Assembly: GCA_964524515.1 (NCBI GenBank)
Contig: CAZGEA010000002.1
Coordinates: 124,001-188,000 of the forward strand
Reading direction: 5' to 3'
DNA from: CAZGEA01 sp964524515
GTDB lineage: Bacteria; Patescibacteriota; Microgenomatia; UBA8517
Length of the DNA stretch: 64,000 nucleotides
The position numbers and the translations under genes were made by a program. Shown piece by piece: positions 34,228-44,016 of this stretch (the stretch's first letter is position 1; each line of letters starts with the position of its first letter). A model generated the notes under the pieces. That model worked only from the letters and a program-made list of their open reading frames with translations, had not been told where the DNA came from and ran no database searches.

Positions 34228-34584
34228 ATGCTTAACTTCGGAACAATTATGATCGGAACTGAAAACGCCAAAGAATTGGCATCCTTTTACGAAAAAGTTT
34301 TTGATAAAAAACCTGATATGACTGATGGTGATTGGGCTGGATGGAAAATGGGTAAAATGTTTTTTACAATAGGCGCCCACTCAGAAATACACGGTAAATC
34401 AAAGGAACCTCAAAGATTAATTTTAAATTTTGAAACTTCAGATGTTAAAAAAGAATTCGACAGAATAAAATCCATTGGGGCTCAAGTAATCAAAGAGCCA
34501 TACGAAATGCAGGGAATGTGGCTTTCAACTCTTGCAGACCCAGATGGTAATTATTTTCAGCTCGTTACTCCTTGGGAAGGATAA
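34228..34584 (+). CDS. VOC family (glyoxalase-like) protein
   Basis: About 118 residues with the paired beta-alpha-beta-beta-beta modules of vicinal oxygen chelate proteins ('MIGTENAKELASFYEKVFDKKP', 'LADPDGNYFQLVTPW'). Substrate unknown. TATAAT at 34216-34221 is 6 nt before this ATG; the longer frame from 34150 is rejected. Confidence 0.88.
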   Translation: MLNFGTIMIGTENAKELASFYEKVFDKKPDMTDGDWAGWKMGKMFFTIGAHSEIHGKSKEPQRLILNFETSDVKKEFDRIKSIGAQVIKEPYEMQGMWLSTLADPDGNYFQLVTPWEG

Positions 34585-34593
34585 AATTCCTTA

Positions 34594-36363
34594 ATGAAGA
34601 ATATCTTCAAAATTATCAAGCTTTCCAAACCCATGTATAAATGGATTCTGTTTGCGTGTCTCTTAATAACAATCCAGGCAATATTACAGCAGGCAACTCC
34701 AGTAACTTTAAAATATGTTGTTGATGAATTATCAGCTCAAATCTCAAATCACAATGGTGACTTTCAAAAATTAACAATCCTTTTTGCTTTAATTTTAGCC
34801 ATTAATATAGTAGGGGTAATTTTAAGCTCTCTAAATCAAAGACTGGGAGACTTTATAGCTTCCAGAATGGGAAGATATTTATCAGAAATTTACTATAAAA
34901 AAATATTCACACTCCCTCAAGTTTATTTTGATTCAGAAATTTCAGGAAAAATTGTTAATCAATTAAATCGCGGAATAATCTCAATTAGAGAATTCATAGG
35001 TGCCTCAACTAATTTTATTTTACCAGCACTTTTGCAGGCAATTTTTGGAATTGGAGTTTTGGCATATTTTGATCGCGGCATTGCCTTTTTAGCATTTCTT
35101 GTTTTCCCTTTTTATATAGCAATTTCAAGCTATTCCACTAAAAGATGGGGCAAAATCCAAGCTGAGAAAAACATTCATGAAGATAAAACTCGTGGTCGCA
35201 TTTCTGAAGTAATCGGAAATATTAAGTTAGTTAAAACTTATAACACTCAAACTCGTGAATGGAATTATTTATCCAGTGAATATCAAGTAATTAATAATCT
35301 CTACGACAAGCAATCGATCAGCTATCACATACTTAATTTTTTTAGAGAATTTGGTCTGGAAATTGCTTTTGTTGTGATTCTATTTGTTATTTTTAGGAAA
35401 ACTTTTATGGGAGAAATAACTCTTGGAGAAATGATTTTAATCATTCAAATTTTAAATCAACTTCGTTGGCCATTGTTTGGAATGAGCTATATTTTAGAAC
35501 AAGTTCAAAGGGCTGAAGCAGATTCAAAAGAATTTTTTGAGGTATTGTCTCTTCCATCAGCTGAAACATTTCATACAAAAAAGCTTCCAGCGCTATCCAA
35601 AAAACCAGAAATTACTTTAGAAAATGTTAGTTTTGCCTACGAAGGTGGCGAACCAGTTCTATCAGGAATTAATCTACATTTAAAAAACCATGAAACAGTT
35701 GCAATAGTTGGCCACTCAGGAGCAGGAAAAACAACTTTGATCAATTTAATTTTAAAGTTATATGAGCCAACTTCGGGATCAATCAGTTTATCTAATAAAA
35801 AATACTCAAATGTTTCCCACGCATGGGTCCGTGATCACATGGCCTTGGTTTTTCAAGACAATGAATTATTCTCTTCAACCATTAAAGAAAATGTTTCATA
35901 CGGATTGAATAATGCAACAGATGATCAAATAATTGATGCACTCAAAAAAGCAAATGCCTATGAATTTGTTATGAAATTTAAAGATGGCTTTAATGCACAA
36001 ATCGGTGAGCATGGTGTAAAGCTCTCTGGTGGACAAAAACAAAGAATTCAAATTGCCCGTGCAATTTTGCACAACAAGCCAATACTAATTCTTGATGAGG
36101 CAACTTCAAGTCTTGATTCCAAATCAGAAAAGCTTGTCCAAGATGCTCTTGAGAAATTAATCAAAAATAGGCTTGTAATTGTTATTGCACACAGATTCTC
36201 AACAATCCAAGATGCTGATCGAATTATAGTTATTGATAAAGGCCAAATCGCAGACGAAGGTACACCTCACGAACTTGCCAAAAGAAAGGGTTTATATTCA
36301 GAACTTTTGAATTATCAAATCGAAGGAAATAAAAAACTTCTAAGCGAGTACGAACTTCGTTAA
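34594..36363 (+). CDS. ABC exporter, fused membrane and ATPase domains
   Basis: Encodes 589 residues: six membrane helices in residues 1-310, then a nucleotide-binding domain with Walker A 'GHSGAGKTT', signature 'LSGGQKQRIQIA', Walker B 'ILILDEATSSLD' and H-loop 'IVIAHRFST'. MsbA/LmrA-type half-transporter that works as a homodimer, exporting lipids, peptides or drugs. It lies 10 nt after the VOC gene and 4 nt before a small gene, so these probably share a transcript. Confidence 0.92.
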   Translation: MKNIFKIIKLSKPMYKWILFACLLITIQAILQQATPVTLKYVVDELSAQISNHNGDFQKLTILFALILAINIVGVILSSLNQRLGDFIASRMGRYLSEIYYKKIFTLPQVYFDSEISGKIVNQLNRGIISIREFIGASTNFILPALLQAIFGIGVLAYFDRGIAFLAFLVFPFYIAISSYSTKRWGKIQAEKNIHEDKTRGRISEVIGNIKLVKTYNTQTREWNYLSSEYQVINNLYDKQSISYHILNFFREFGLEIAFVVILFVIFRKTFMGEITLGEMILIIQILNQLRWPLFGMSYILEQVQRAEADSKEFFEVLSLPSAETFHTKKLPALSKKPEITLENVSFAYEGGEPVLSGINLHLKNHETVAIVGHSGAGKTTLINLILKLYEPTSGSISLSNKKYSNVSHAWVRDHMALVFQDNELFSSTIKENVSYGLNNATDDQIIDALKKANAYEFVMKFKDGFNAQIGEHGVKLSGGQKQRIQIARAILHNKPILILDEATSSLDSKSEKLVQDALEKLIKNRLVIVIAHRFSTIQDADRIIVIDKGQIADEGTPHELAKRKGLYSELLNYQIEGNKKLLSEYELR

Positions 36364-36366
36364 ATT

Positions 36367-36855
36367 ATGAAAGACACAGAACCAATAGTTAATATGTCCT
36401 TTCTCGCATGTATTGAAGCTGATTTAAACGATGGTGGCAGGAGAACTTTTGACTCAGTATTCGAAGCTTTTAAAGAATCTGGTCAATCAGATCTTTTTGC
36501 TTTGGCAGAATCAGCAGCAATAAAAGTTGATATCAATGTTACAGGGCCTACTGTATGGCGGCTAAGTATGTTTAGGTATTACATGAACCAAGATTTTATA
36601 TACGACTTATCAATTTGTCATGTAAATGAAAATAGTCATCAAATCTCTGATTCTTGGAACCTAAATACATATTTTGACAAAGACAATAAACCAAAACGTA
36701 TGTTAACGGTCACGCCTCTAGGAAGCGATAGTGGCAACTTAAACATTAGACCGAGCAAATTATCAGAAGAACTTGATAGGGCAATGAAAAATTTAAAGAC
36801 TTGGAATTGGAGACTAACATCAGGCCGCGAAAGTGTTCCAGAAGGGTTAATTTAA
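36367..36855 (+). CDS. Hypothetical protein
   Basis: Encodes 162 soluble residues, 4 nt after the ABC exporter stop and therefore probably co-transcribed. No domain is recognised ('WRLSMFRYYMNQDFIYDLSI'). Confidence 0.65.
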   Translation: MKDTEPIVNMSFLACIEADLNDGGRRTFDSVFEAFKESGQSDLFALAESAAIKVDINVTGPTVWRLSMFRYYMNQDFIYDLSICHVNENSHQISDSWNLNTYFDKDNKPKRMLTVTPLGSDSGNLNIRPSKLSEELDRAMKNLKTWNWRLTSGRESVPEGLI

Positions 36856-36863
36856 ATACTTAT

Positions 36864-37652
36864 TTATTCGTTCCAAGGGGTAGGTGTTACTTTCATTTCC
36901 ATTATCATAAAATGCGCATTGGCGGGATCTGATACCATTGCAATTTTCCCAACTCCAATTTCCTTTGGTCCCATTCCAATTTGTCCACCAAACTCTTTGA
37001 CTTTAGCTATAGTATCATCTAGGTTTTGGACTGTAAAATAAACTGTCCAATTAGGTGGCACTCCCTGCATCTCATTAGTCAATTTGAAAATTCCACCATT
37101 TGCACGGCCATTATTTCTAATTGTGATATAGCCATTTGATTCGTCTGTATTATATGTCCAGCCAAAAAGTTTGCTGTAAAAATCTTTTGCTTTTTCTGTG
37201 TCTTTGACATAAAGCTCGTTCCAGCTCATAGCTCCAGGAATGTTGACTATTCCTGCTCCAATGTGTTTATTTGGTTGCCAAAGTGAAACTGTAGCACCTT
37301 CAAGGTCAGCTATTGTTGCCATTCTCCCAGAATCCAAGACATCCATAGCAGGCATTAAAATTTTTGCTCCAAGAACTTCAGCTTTCTTGACCATCTCGTC
37401 GAGATTTTCTACTGTAATATAGCTTTGCCAAAAAGATCCCATTTTGGGGTCAAAGGCAGGGGAGCCACCTGCCACGTATTTTCCATTCATTGAAAACATA
37501 GTGTAATCTGGTTTACCAGGTGCGGTTGGCATATCTTGGGCATCCCAGCCAAACACTCCAATCAAAAATTTCTTTGAAGAATTAATATCTGTTGAGAAAA
37601 AATCCGCCCAAGAAAAAGTTCCTTGTGGATATTTTGTAACTTCATAATTCAT
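36864..37652 (-). CDS. Two-domain VOC family protein (CFP30B-like)
   Basis: Encodes 262 residues: two glyoxalase-like repeats ('GTFSWADFFSTDINSSKKFLI' and 'GAMSWNELYVKDTEKAKDFYS'), each about 125 residues, as in hydroxylase/CFP30B-type proteins. Substrate unknown. The minus-strand TATAAT (37660-37665) ends 7 nt before the ATG. Confidence 0.9.
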   Translation of the reverse strand: MNYEVTKYPQGTFSWADFFSTDINSSKKFLIGVFGWDAQDMPTAPGKPDYTMFSMNGKYVAGGSPAFDPKMGSFWQSYITVENLDEMVKKAEVLGAKILMPAMDVLDSGRMATIADLEGATVSLWQPNKHIGAGIVNIPGAMSWNELYVKDTEKAKDFYSKLFGWTYNTDESNGYITIRNNGRANGGIFKLTNEMQGVPPNWTVYFTVQNLDDTIAKVKEFGGQIGMGPKEIGVGKIAMVSDPANAHFMIMEMKVTPTPWNE

Positions 37653-37742
37653 ATTTTTGATTATATCTTAAGAAATAATTTTAATCTATCTACTTTTAAT
37701 TTAAATCTTGCCAAATGATTTTTATATTATTACAATAACTTG

Positions 37743-38138
37743 ATGAAAAAATCTCCAGTAGTTCATTTTGAAATGCCATACCAAGATTCACAACGAGTTT
37801 CAAAATTTTATAATTCTGTTTTTGGTTGGGAAATGACAGATGCAGGTCCTGAAATGGGGCATTATATGGTAGCCACTACAACTGATACTGATCCTCAAAC
37901 CACTCGTCCAACAACTCCAGGCGCAATCAATGGTGGTTTTTATGCAAAAACTAATGCAACTAATCCATATCCATCATTTGTAATTGCAGTTGATGATGTT
38001 AAACAATCAATCGAGATGGTTAAAAAAGCTGGGGGAAAAATTATCAGTGAGCCTCAAGAGATTCCTGGAATTGGGCTTTGGGCAGTTTTTGAAGATACAG
38101 AAGGCAATAAAGTAAGTATGCTTCAGCCAAAAATGTGA
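37743..38138 (+). CDS. VOC family protein
   Basis: About 131 residues with 'VVHFEMPYQDSQRVSKFYNSVFGWEM' and 'FEDTEGNKVSMLQP', a one-domain VOC protein similar to half of the neighbouring two-domain protein. TACAAT at 37731-37736 is 6 nt before the ATG. It is divergent from the 36864 gene. Confidence 0.9.
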   Translation: MKKSPVVHFEMPYQDSQRVSKFYNSVFGWEMTDAGPEMGHYMVATTTDTDPQTTRPTTPGAINGGFYAKTNATNPYPSFVIAVDDVKQSIEMVKKAGGKIISEPQEIPGIGLWAVFEDTEGNKVSMLQPKM

Positions 38139-38181
38139 TTGAAGATTTTTAATAAATTTCCCCAAATAGCCAGGAGTAAGG

Positions 38182-38187
38182 TATAAT
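38182..38187 (+). promoter_or_regulatory. -10 of tRNA-Tyr
   Basis: TATAAT, 11 nt before the tRNA 5' end. No good -35 hexamer is visible. Confidence 0.6.
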
Positions 38188-38198
38188 CACTTGTAATT

Positions 38199-38286
38199 GC
38201 TGAGGTGGTGGAGTGGTCAATCACAACAGACTGTAAATCTGTCGCTCGTAAGGGCTACGTAGGTTCGAATCCTGCCCTCAGCACCA
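38199..38286 (+). tRNA. tRNA-Tyr (GTA)
   Basis: Class II tRNA with long variable arm. Acceptor GCTGAGG/CCTCAGC, anticodon stem CAGA/TCTG around loop CTGTAAA (anticodon GTA), T loop TTCGAAT. CCA is encoded at 38284-38286. Confidence 0.93.
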
Positions 38287-38339
38287 AAATAAAATTCCTT
38301 GCTTCTTTTTTTAAAAATAAGGATTACTATTAAAATATA

Positions 38340-39500
38340 ATGAAGAAAATTGCTGTTGTATTAGCTTTACTAATTTTTGGATTTTCATTTTCACTTAATT
38401 CTTCAAGTGTTCTAGCTCAAGACAATTCAAATTCTCCAAAATTACAAAAAATAGTTTTAGAAAATAATGAAGTTGTAAACAAAGATTATTTCGCAGCAGG
38501 AGATGAAGTATTAGCATCAGGAACAGTAAATGGTGATGCCTATATTGCAGGTGCAAATGTGATAGTTGATGGGCAAATTAATGGTGATCTTTTAGTTGCA
38601 GGTGGCAATGTTAATGTTCGTGGTAATGTCTCAGGAGATGTACGTATTATTGGTGGTCAAGTCACAATCTCAGGAAAAATAAAAGGAAATGTCTCGGCAG
38701 TTTATGGAAACCTTTTGATAACCGATAATGCAGTCTTAGGTGGAAGTGTGGCTGCAGCAGGTGGAAATTTAGAAGTTTATGCTCCAATTACCAAAGGGCT
38801 AACTTTAGCGGGTGGATCAGTCACTCTTGGTAATTTAATAGGCGGGGATATTAATGCTTGGATTGGAAATATCTCACTTTTGGGATCTGCAAAAGTAACT
38901 GGCGATATTAATTACTGGAGTAGTGAACAAGGAGATTTTGCTCAAACTGCTTCAATTTCAGGTCAAATCAGCCGTCATGATATTCCAAAAACAAACCAAG
39001 ACAAAAACCAAGTTAATGACAATAAAAGATCAATTGGTATTTATGGAATTATCACATCAGCAATAGTGGGTTCAGTAATTCTCAAATTCGCTCCTAATTT
39101 TTCTCAAAAAATAGTAAATAATTTAAAAATAAAACCTGGCAAAAATTTTCTTTGGGGAATAGCTTACTTAATGCTGATTCCATTTTTTGTACTAATTCTA
39201 TTTATTTCAATATTGGCAATTCCATTAAGTATGATAATTGGTGCTTTGTTTGTAATCACTTTATATATATCAAAAATATTTGGTGCCCTATATTTGGGAT
39301 CAATGGTATTTAAAACATTAAATAAAGATAATCAAACATACCAAGCACTTTTTGTTGGTTTGTTAATAATCGGTTTGCTTGGCTTAATTCCTTTTGTTGG
39401 AGCAATTGTTGGGTTTATTGTATTTGCAATTGGTCTTGGAGGATTACTCAATACTAAACGTGAATTGTTTAGAGAATTAACCACTAAAAAAATAATTTAG
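38340..39500 (+). CDS. Bactofilin-like beta-solenoid protein with membrane domain
   Basis: Encodes 386 residues. A signal peptide (about 1-28, 'SSVLAQ') is followed by a right-handed beta-solenoid of short repeats like those of the polymer-forming cytoskeletal family ('VNGDAYIAGANVIVDGQING', 'GDVRIIGGQVTISGKIKGN', about 60-210). Three or four membrane helices follow (about 235-375). Because of the signal peptide, the solenoid should face outside, unlike cytoplasmic bactofilins. Confidence 0.82.
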   Translation: MKKIAVVLALLIFGFSFSLNSSSVLAQDNSNSPKLQKIVLENNEVVNKDYFAAGDEVLASGTVNGDAYIAGANVIVDGQINGDLLVAGGNVNVRGNVSGDVRIIGGQVTISGKIKGNVSAVYGNLLITDNAVLGGSVAAAGGNLEVYAPITKGLTLAGGSVTLGNLIGGDINAWIGNISLLGSAKVTGDINYWSSEQGDFAQTASISGQISRHDIPKTNQDKNQVNDNKRSIGIYGIITSAIVGSVILKFAPNFSQKIVNNLKIKPGKNFLWGIAYLMLIPFFVLILFISILAIPLSMIIGALFVITLYISKIFGALYLGSMVFKTLNKDNQTYQALFVGLLIIGLLGLIPFVGAIVGFIVFAIGLGGLLNTKRELFRELTTKKII

Positions 39501-39570
39501 AATTATTTCCTCATATTAAATAATCATGCTATACTATCTTATAGTAATTTAGCACATTAGAGGACAAAAA

Positions 39571-40515
39571 ATGTCAATCCTGAGAAATGTTTTGAGAACA
39601 AACCCTTTTGTTGCAGTTTCACTAATCATCATACTTGGTTCAATTACAATTGCATTTTGGGAGCCACTTACAGCGCAGCGATACAACTATGTTCCATATG
39701 TAATCGATGGTCTACCAAATTACATTTGGGTAAATGATGAACTGATCTCAACAGATAGTCAATTTCAAAAATTTGTATCATCCAATAAAACTGGGTGTCC
39801 ACTTGAAACATCAGGCTTATGGTCAGATGGTTACATTATTAGAACTGTATCTGCTCATTACCAAAGGACAAGAAACTTAGATAATGGGCTGGAGCTTAAT
39901 TTAATTTGTACAGTTTTAGAATTTGATATTGCAGGAAATTACAATAACAAATATCAAATCCCATCAGCTAATCTTTGGGGTATAAAAATTCTAAATGACC
40001 GTGGTATTTTAAAACCAAAAACAGGCTTTATTTTACCGGTTGAATATGAAAAAGATCGTTCAAAAAAGATGAACGTTAAAATAATGATTCATCAAATTGA
40101 TGCAAAAATTCACAATGAATTTGATGAAATTTTTACAATTTCAGATGTAAATTTAGGCAAAATATTTCTTGATGGTCAAACTTGGATTTTGGCATCAAAT
40201 GAAGATGACGATTTCAGAGAAGTAACAAAGGGTTTAGTAAATGATTTGAAGGGGAATATCACAGTAAATATAAATTTCGCGCCATATTGGATTAATTTAA
40301 AATATTTCAATCTATTAGATAATCTATCAGAGCATGGAATAGACATCACGCCATACTTGGTGACATCTGACACCTTTTATATTCCAAGCAATCTTGGTTT
40401 TTCCTTTATTTCATCAGGGGGTGATCCACTAAGACTTCAAGAAATGAGAAAAAATCTTTTCTTGATAGTTCAAGACAATAGTGGTGTGTTTTCCGAAGTT
40501 CTACTAAATCAATAG
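39571..40515 (+). CDS. Hypothetical membrane-anchored protein
   Basis: Encodes 314 residues with one N-terminal span (about 14-32) and a soluble domain without recognised motif ('LIISTDSQFQKF'-like polar stretches, 'HIDGDS' absent). It has a TATACT about 35 nt upstream, GAGGA before the ATG and its own terminator, so it is an independent unit of the Shine-Dalgarno class. Confidence 0.7.
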   Translation: MSILRNVLRTNPFVAVSLIIILGSITIAFWEPLTAQRYNYVPYVIDGLPNYIWVNDELISTDSQFQKFVSSNKTGCPLETSGLWSDGYIIRTVSAHYQRTRNLDNGLELNLICTVLEFDIAGNYNNKYQIPSANLWGIKILNDRGILKPKTGFILPVEYEKDRSKKMNVKIMIHQIDAKIHNEFDEIFTISDVNLGKIFLDGQTWILASNEDDDFREVTKGLVNDLKGNITVNINFAPYWINLKYFNLLDNLSEHGIDITPYLVTSDTFYIPSNLGFSFISSGGDPLRLQEMRKNLFLIVQDNSGVFSEVLLNQ

Positions 40516-40523
40516 TTTCAATA

Positions 40524-40569
40524 GGCCTGATTGGGTAATTAAAAAGACTCAACTCAGGCTATTTTTTTT
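40524..40569 (+). terminator. Intrinsic terminator
   Basis: GCCTGA (40525-40530) and TCAGGC (40554-40559), followed by eight T residues. The remaining DNA to 40774 has small hairpins (for example TTTCAA/TTGAAA) but no gene that I can see. Confidence 0.75.
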
Positions 40570-40774
40570 GGTTTTGACCCTCAAGAGAAGGCCGCAGAAG
40601 AAGTTTCCCTGAAGTACTTAAACCTCAGGTGGGTGACCTCAATTTCAACATTATATTGAAACAATTTGATCTCCCTATGTTAAACTTAGTCAAGGAAAAT
40701 AAAATCTGCGACCTCTCTGTAAGGATCAACTCATTATAGCATGCAGAAAAAAGCTATTAACCTATATTTTTTAG

Positions 40775-41410
40775 TTAAATCGAAGAATAATAGGGAAGCA
40801 TTAGTTTAAAAATAAATGCAGTAACAGGTGAGACGATTCCCGAAACAACTGGTGTAACTATTATTAAAAATAAGATGATTAAGCCATTTTGTTGTAAAAA
40901 TCTATCAACAATTACAGCCTCGCGAGGTGGTAAAAATCCTACTAATATCTTTCCGCCATCCAAGGGGTGTACTGGAATTAAATTAAAAACTGCAAGACCT
41001 ATATTCATATAAATTGTTGGAATTAAAAATCCTAGGATTACTGAAATATCAGATCCAGGAAGCATATATCCCACTCGAACTAAAACTGACAAAAGAGTTG
41101 CCAGAATAATGTTTGATGCAGGCCCTGCAAGTGAAATTATGGCCGAATCACGTTTTGGATTTTGCAAATTATATGGATCAAATTGAACTGGTTTTCCCCA
41201 ACCAAATCTTACTAAAACCATCATAAGTGTTCCAATTGGGTCAAGGTGAGCAAGTGGATTCAAAGTCAGTCTTCCTTGCAATCTTGGTGTTGGGTCTCCT
41301 AATCTGTCAGCAGCCAGAGCATGAGAAAACTCATGAATTGTGATAGCTACAACAAGGCCAATAGCCCACATCAAAAACATAATTGGATTATTAATTAATA
41401 AATCAAGCAT
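40775..41410 (-). CDS. Site-2 protease family (M50) intramembrane metalloprotease
   Basis: Encodes 211 residues with five or six spans. 'HEFSH' at residues 26-30 is the zinc motif and 'NLIPVHPLDGGKIL' the second metal motif. It belongs to the short, PDZ-less M50 group with 'RLGDPTPRLQGRLTLNPLAH'. Such enzymes cleave membrane substrates; the target is unknown. Confidence 0.92.
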   Translation of the reverse strand: MLDLLINNPIMFLMWAIGLVVAITIHEFSHALAADRLGDPTPRLQGRLTLNPLAHLDPIGTLMMVLVRFGWGKPVQFDPYNLQNPKRDSAIISLAGPASNIILATLLSVLVRVGYMLPGSDISVILGFLIPTIYMNIGLAVFNLIPVHPLDGGKILVGFLPPREAVIVDRFLQQNGLIILFLIIVTPVVSGIVSPVTAFIFKLMLPYYSSI

Positions 41411-41446
41411 TTGAGTTAAGATCGAATTTATATTATAATACTTTCT

Positions 41447-41713
41447 ATGGCAATCTGCGATAACTGCAATAAATCAAAAGTAAAAGGACGAACCCAAACC
41501 CATCACCGTGGAGTAGCAGGTAAACGTTGGAGAAAACGTGCCCAAATGACAATAAGAACTTTTAGCCCTAATCTTCAAAAAACTAGTATAATCTTGGATG
41601 GTCAAAGAGTTAAAACTATTGTTTGTGCAAAATGTCTCAAAAAATTCCGTGGAATGGGAATTTTAGCTTCACAAAAGAGAGAATCAATTGAATCTCTATT
41701 GGCTTCAAAGTAA
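41447..41713 (+). CDS. rpmB: 50S ribosomal protein L28
   Basis: Encodes 88 residues with 'CDNCNKSKVKGRTQTHHRGVA' region, 'RTFSPNLQKTSI' and 'VCAKCLKKF'. Two CxxC pairs suggest zinc binding. TATAAT at 41434-41439 is 7 nt before the ATG, which implies a leaderless mRNA for a ribosomal protein. Confidence 0.95.
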   Translation: MAICDNCNKSKVKGRTQTHHRGVAGKRWRKRAQMTIRTFSPNLQKTSIILDGQRVKTIVCAKCLKKFRGMGILASQKRESIESLLASK

Positions 41714-41774
41714 TTAAACAGTATCAAAGTTTGCCCATTGACTGCAATTGTTGGAAATATCATATTTAATTATA

Positions 41775-43151
41775 GTGGCAAAATCAGCTCATCCTCAGAA
41801 TAAACTCATTCAAGTGTTAACTCTTGCTATTTTAGTTCTAGGGCTTGGAACCTCTGCTTTTTTAGTTCAACAAAAAATAAATAATTCAAAAGCAGCAGTT
41901 CAAGCTCCACCGCCACCAGTTTGTACCAGGTCTGGCGAATTTTGGTGTGGAGGTTGCGTAAACGGGTGTATAAATACTGGCGGACGGACATGTAGCGTTT
42001 TTTTGCAAAGCTACTGTCAGCCAACTCAAACTTGTCAGATAGGACTCAAAAGATGTTCAGGAAATACAGTGCAAACATGTCTTCCTCCAGGTACATGGAG
42101 TAACACTCAAACGTGCAGTACAGGTCAGAATTGCTCAAATGGAAACTGTGTAGCAAGTGCAGGTACTCCAACATTAAACCTAACTGCTAGTCTTCAAACA
42201 ATCACACCTGGTGGATCAATATTCATAAATTGGAGTTCTTCAAACGCAACAAGTTGTACGGCAAGTGCATCTCCATCTGTTGTCGGTTGGTCAGGTGCTA
42301 AAAATACATCTGGATCTTTTGGAACTATTTTGTCCCAAACAAGCACATTTATACTTACTTGTTCTGGTCCAAACGGTAGCGTAACTAAATCAACAACTGT
42401 AACAGCTACGACTCAAGGGCCAACACTTACATTTACTGCAAGCCCAACATCGATTTTGCCAGGCGGATCAACCACATTGGTATGGGCTTCATCAAATGCG
42501 ACAAATTGTTATTCAACGTCAGTTCCAGGTATAGCAGAATGGAATGGGTATCCACTACCAAGTGGAAACAAGATAATAAAATTAGAAAAAACAACAGTCT
42601 TAAGTCTCAGATGTTCGGGCCCAACGGGAGAAATCACAAAATCGGTAACGGTATCAATGCCAGCTCCAACTCTATCGTTTACAACTCGATATTCTTCAGT
42701 TAATCCTGGCGGCCCAACTACATTAAGTTGGTCATCAACCAATACAACAGCTTGTTATTCCACATCATCTCCAGTGATAGGTGATTGGAATGGCTATCCA
42801 TTAACGACTGGTTCACAGTCAATAAATATAAATCAAACACAATTATTAAATTTAAAATGTAGTGGTCCTGGTGGTGAAATAACTAGATCACTTGTTGTAA
42901 CTGTTGTGGTGCCGGAGTGTGTTGAGTTTACTGATAGTTGCAGATTTTATACCAAATCAACAAAGACCAATATACCAACGGAGTTATATGCGGTAGCTAC
43001 GTGTGGAAAAATGAATAATTCAAATTTGGTTAATTGGCGCTTTCCAAATACAAATATATCTTATTGTAATCAAACATGTGCTGACACAACAAACTTCACA
43101 CGAACTCCACAATACGATAAAACTGGAATAATAACTTGTGAAGCTAAATAA
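41775..43151 (+). CDS. Secreted protein with Cys-rich domain and three Ig-like repeats
   Basis: About 458 residues from a GTG at 41775. An N-terminal span leads to 'NNSKAAVQAPPPP', a Cys-rich domain (about 45-135, 'CQIGLKRCSGNTVQTC'), then three about 85-residue repeats, each starting 'TL(N/T/S)(L/F)T' and containing 'PGG..T.(L/I).WSS(S/T)N.T.C', and a C-terminal Cys-containing tail. Probably an adhesin or stalk protein. A TTG at 41748 is an alternative start. Confidence 0.78.
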   Translation: MAKSAHPQNKLIQVLTLAILVLGLGTSAFLVQQKINNSKAAVQAPPPPVCTRSGEFWCGGCVNGCINTGGRTCSVFLQSYCQPTQTCQIGLKRCSGNTVQTCLPPGTWSNTQTCSTGQNCSNGNCVASAGTPTLNLTASLQTITPGGSIFINWSSSNATSCTASASPSVVGWSGAKNTSGSFGTILSQTSTFILTCSGPNGSVTKSTTVTATTQGPTLTFTASPTSILPGGSTTLVWASSNATNCYSTSVPGIAEWNGYPLPSGNKIIKLEKTTVLSLRCSGPTGEITKSVTVSMPAPTLSFTTRYSSVNPGGPTTLSWSSTNTTACYSTSSPVIGDWNGYPLTTGSQSININQTQLLNLKCSGPGGEITRSLVVTVVVPECVEFTDSCRFYTKSTKTNIPTELYAVATCGKMNNSNLVNWRFPNTNISYCNQTCADTTNFTRTPQYDKTGIITCEAK

Positions 43152-44016
43152 TGCCAGGGTGGCCTTCTTTAAATTGTCTAAAGTTTACTGGATTTTTGCC
43201 TTCAATCTGAACTTCATCAATAATTAACTGACCATCATTCATATTAATTTTTGTTAATTTTAATATTTTTTCTTTCTCATCTTTTGTAATTATTTTGGTC
43301 CAAACTCCAGGCCATGGAGTATATGCTCTAAACAAGTTCAAAATTTTAGTGCTTTCATCCCTGTCTCCATTTAGGGCACTCTTGATAAAATCCAAATCAA
43401 CAAATCCATCTTCTTTTTTAATTAATTTTGTAAATGTAGCAATATCATGGTCTTGCTCCTTCAATTTAATTCGTCCATTTAAATAGTTTGGAATTAACTC
43501 AATTAAAACTTCAGCTGCACTTTCAAATAATCTTGTACGAAGTGTTTCGTTGTTATCACTTTCTAATATTTCTTCTTTAACTTGTGAAATAATTGGTCCA
43601 TGATCCATTTGTTCATCCATTTTAATAAAAGTAATTCCAGTTTGTATTTTTCCGCTAGCAAGTGCAGCCTGAATAGGAGATGCACCGCGGAATTCAGGAA
43701 GAAGGGACGGATGAATATTAATTATTCCATTTGAAAATTTCTCAATAATACTTTTTGGAATTATATTTCCATATGCTGCGACGATTCCCAAATCAGCAAA
43801 GGGTACATCTGCAATGTTTCGAATGATTTCAAATTTATGTTTAAATGCCCAATCGTCAACCGCAGAGTATGTTAATTTATGGTCGCGCCCAGTATTTTTT
43901 GGAGCTTGAGTTACAATGGTTTCAAATTCTCTTTCTCTCCCGTGATTAAATTCTTTATGCAATGCCTCAACTATTGGCAATACAAAATCTGGTGTTCCAA
44001 AAAATACTATTTTCAT
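43144..44016 (-). CDS. fmt: Methionyl-tRNA formyltransferase
   Basis: About 290 residues. 'MKIVFFGTPDFVLPIVEAL' at the N-terminus, 'NIHPSLLPEFRGASPIQAAL' (formyl-folate binding/catalytic region) and 'YTPWPGVWTKI' are diagnostic. It formylates initiator Met-tRNA using 10-formyl-THF, which FolD further along the window can supply. Overlaps def by 4 nt. Confidence 0.95.
   Translation of the reverse strand: MKIVFFGTPDFVLPIVEALHKEFNHGREREFETIVTQAPKNTGRDHKLTYSAVDDWAFKHKFEIIRNIADVPFADLGIVAAYGNIIPKSIIEKFSNGIINIHPSLLPEFRGASPIQAALASGKIQTGITFIKMDEQMDHGPIISQVKEEILESDNNETLRTRLFESAAEVLIELIPNYLNGRIKLKEQDHDIATFTKLIKKEDGFVDLDFIKSALNGDRDESTKILNLFRAYTPWPGVWTKIITKDEKEKILKLTKINMNDGQLIIDEVQIEGKNPVNFRQFKEGHPGII

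Noticed and set aside
40570..40774. Possible small RNA or gene after the 40.5-kb terminator
   Set aside because: Only short weak hairpins are visible and no promoter or frame supports a feature.
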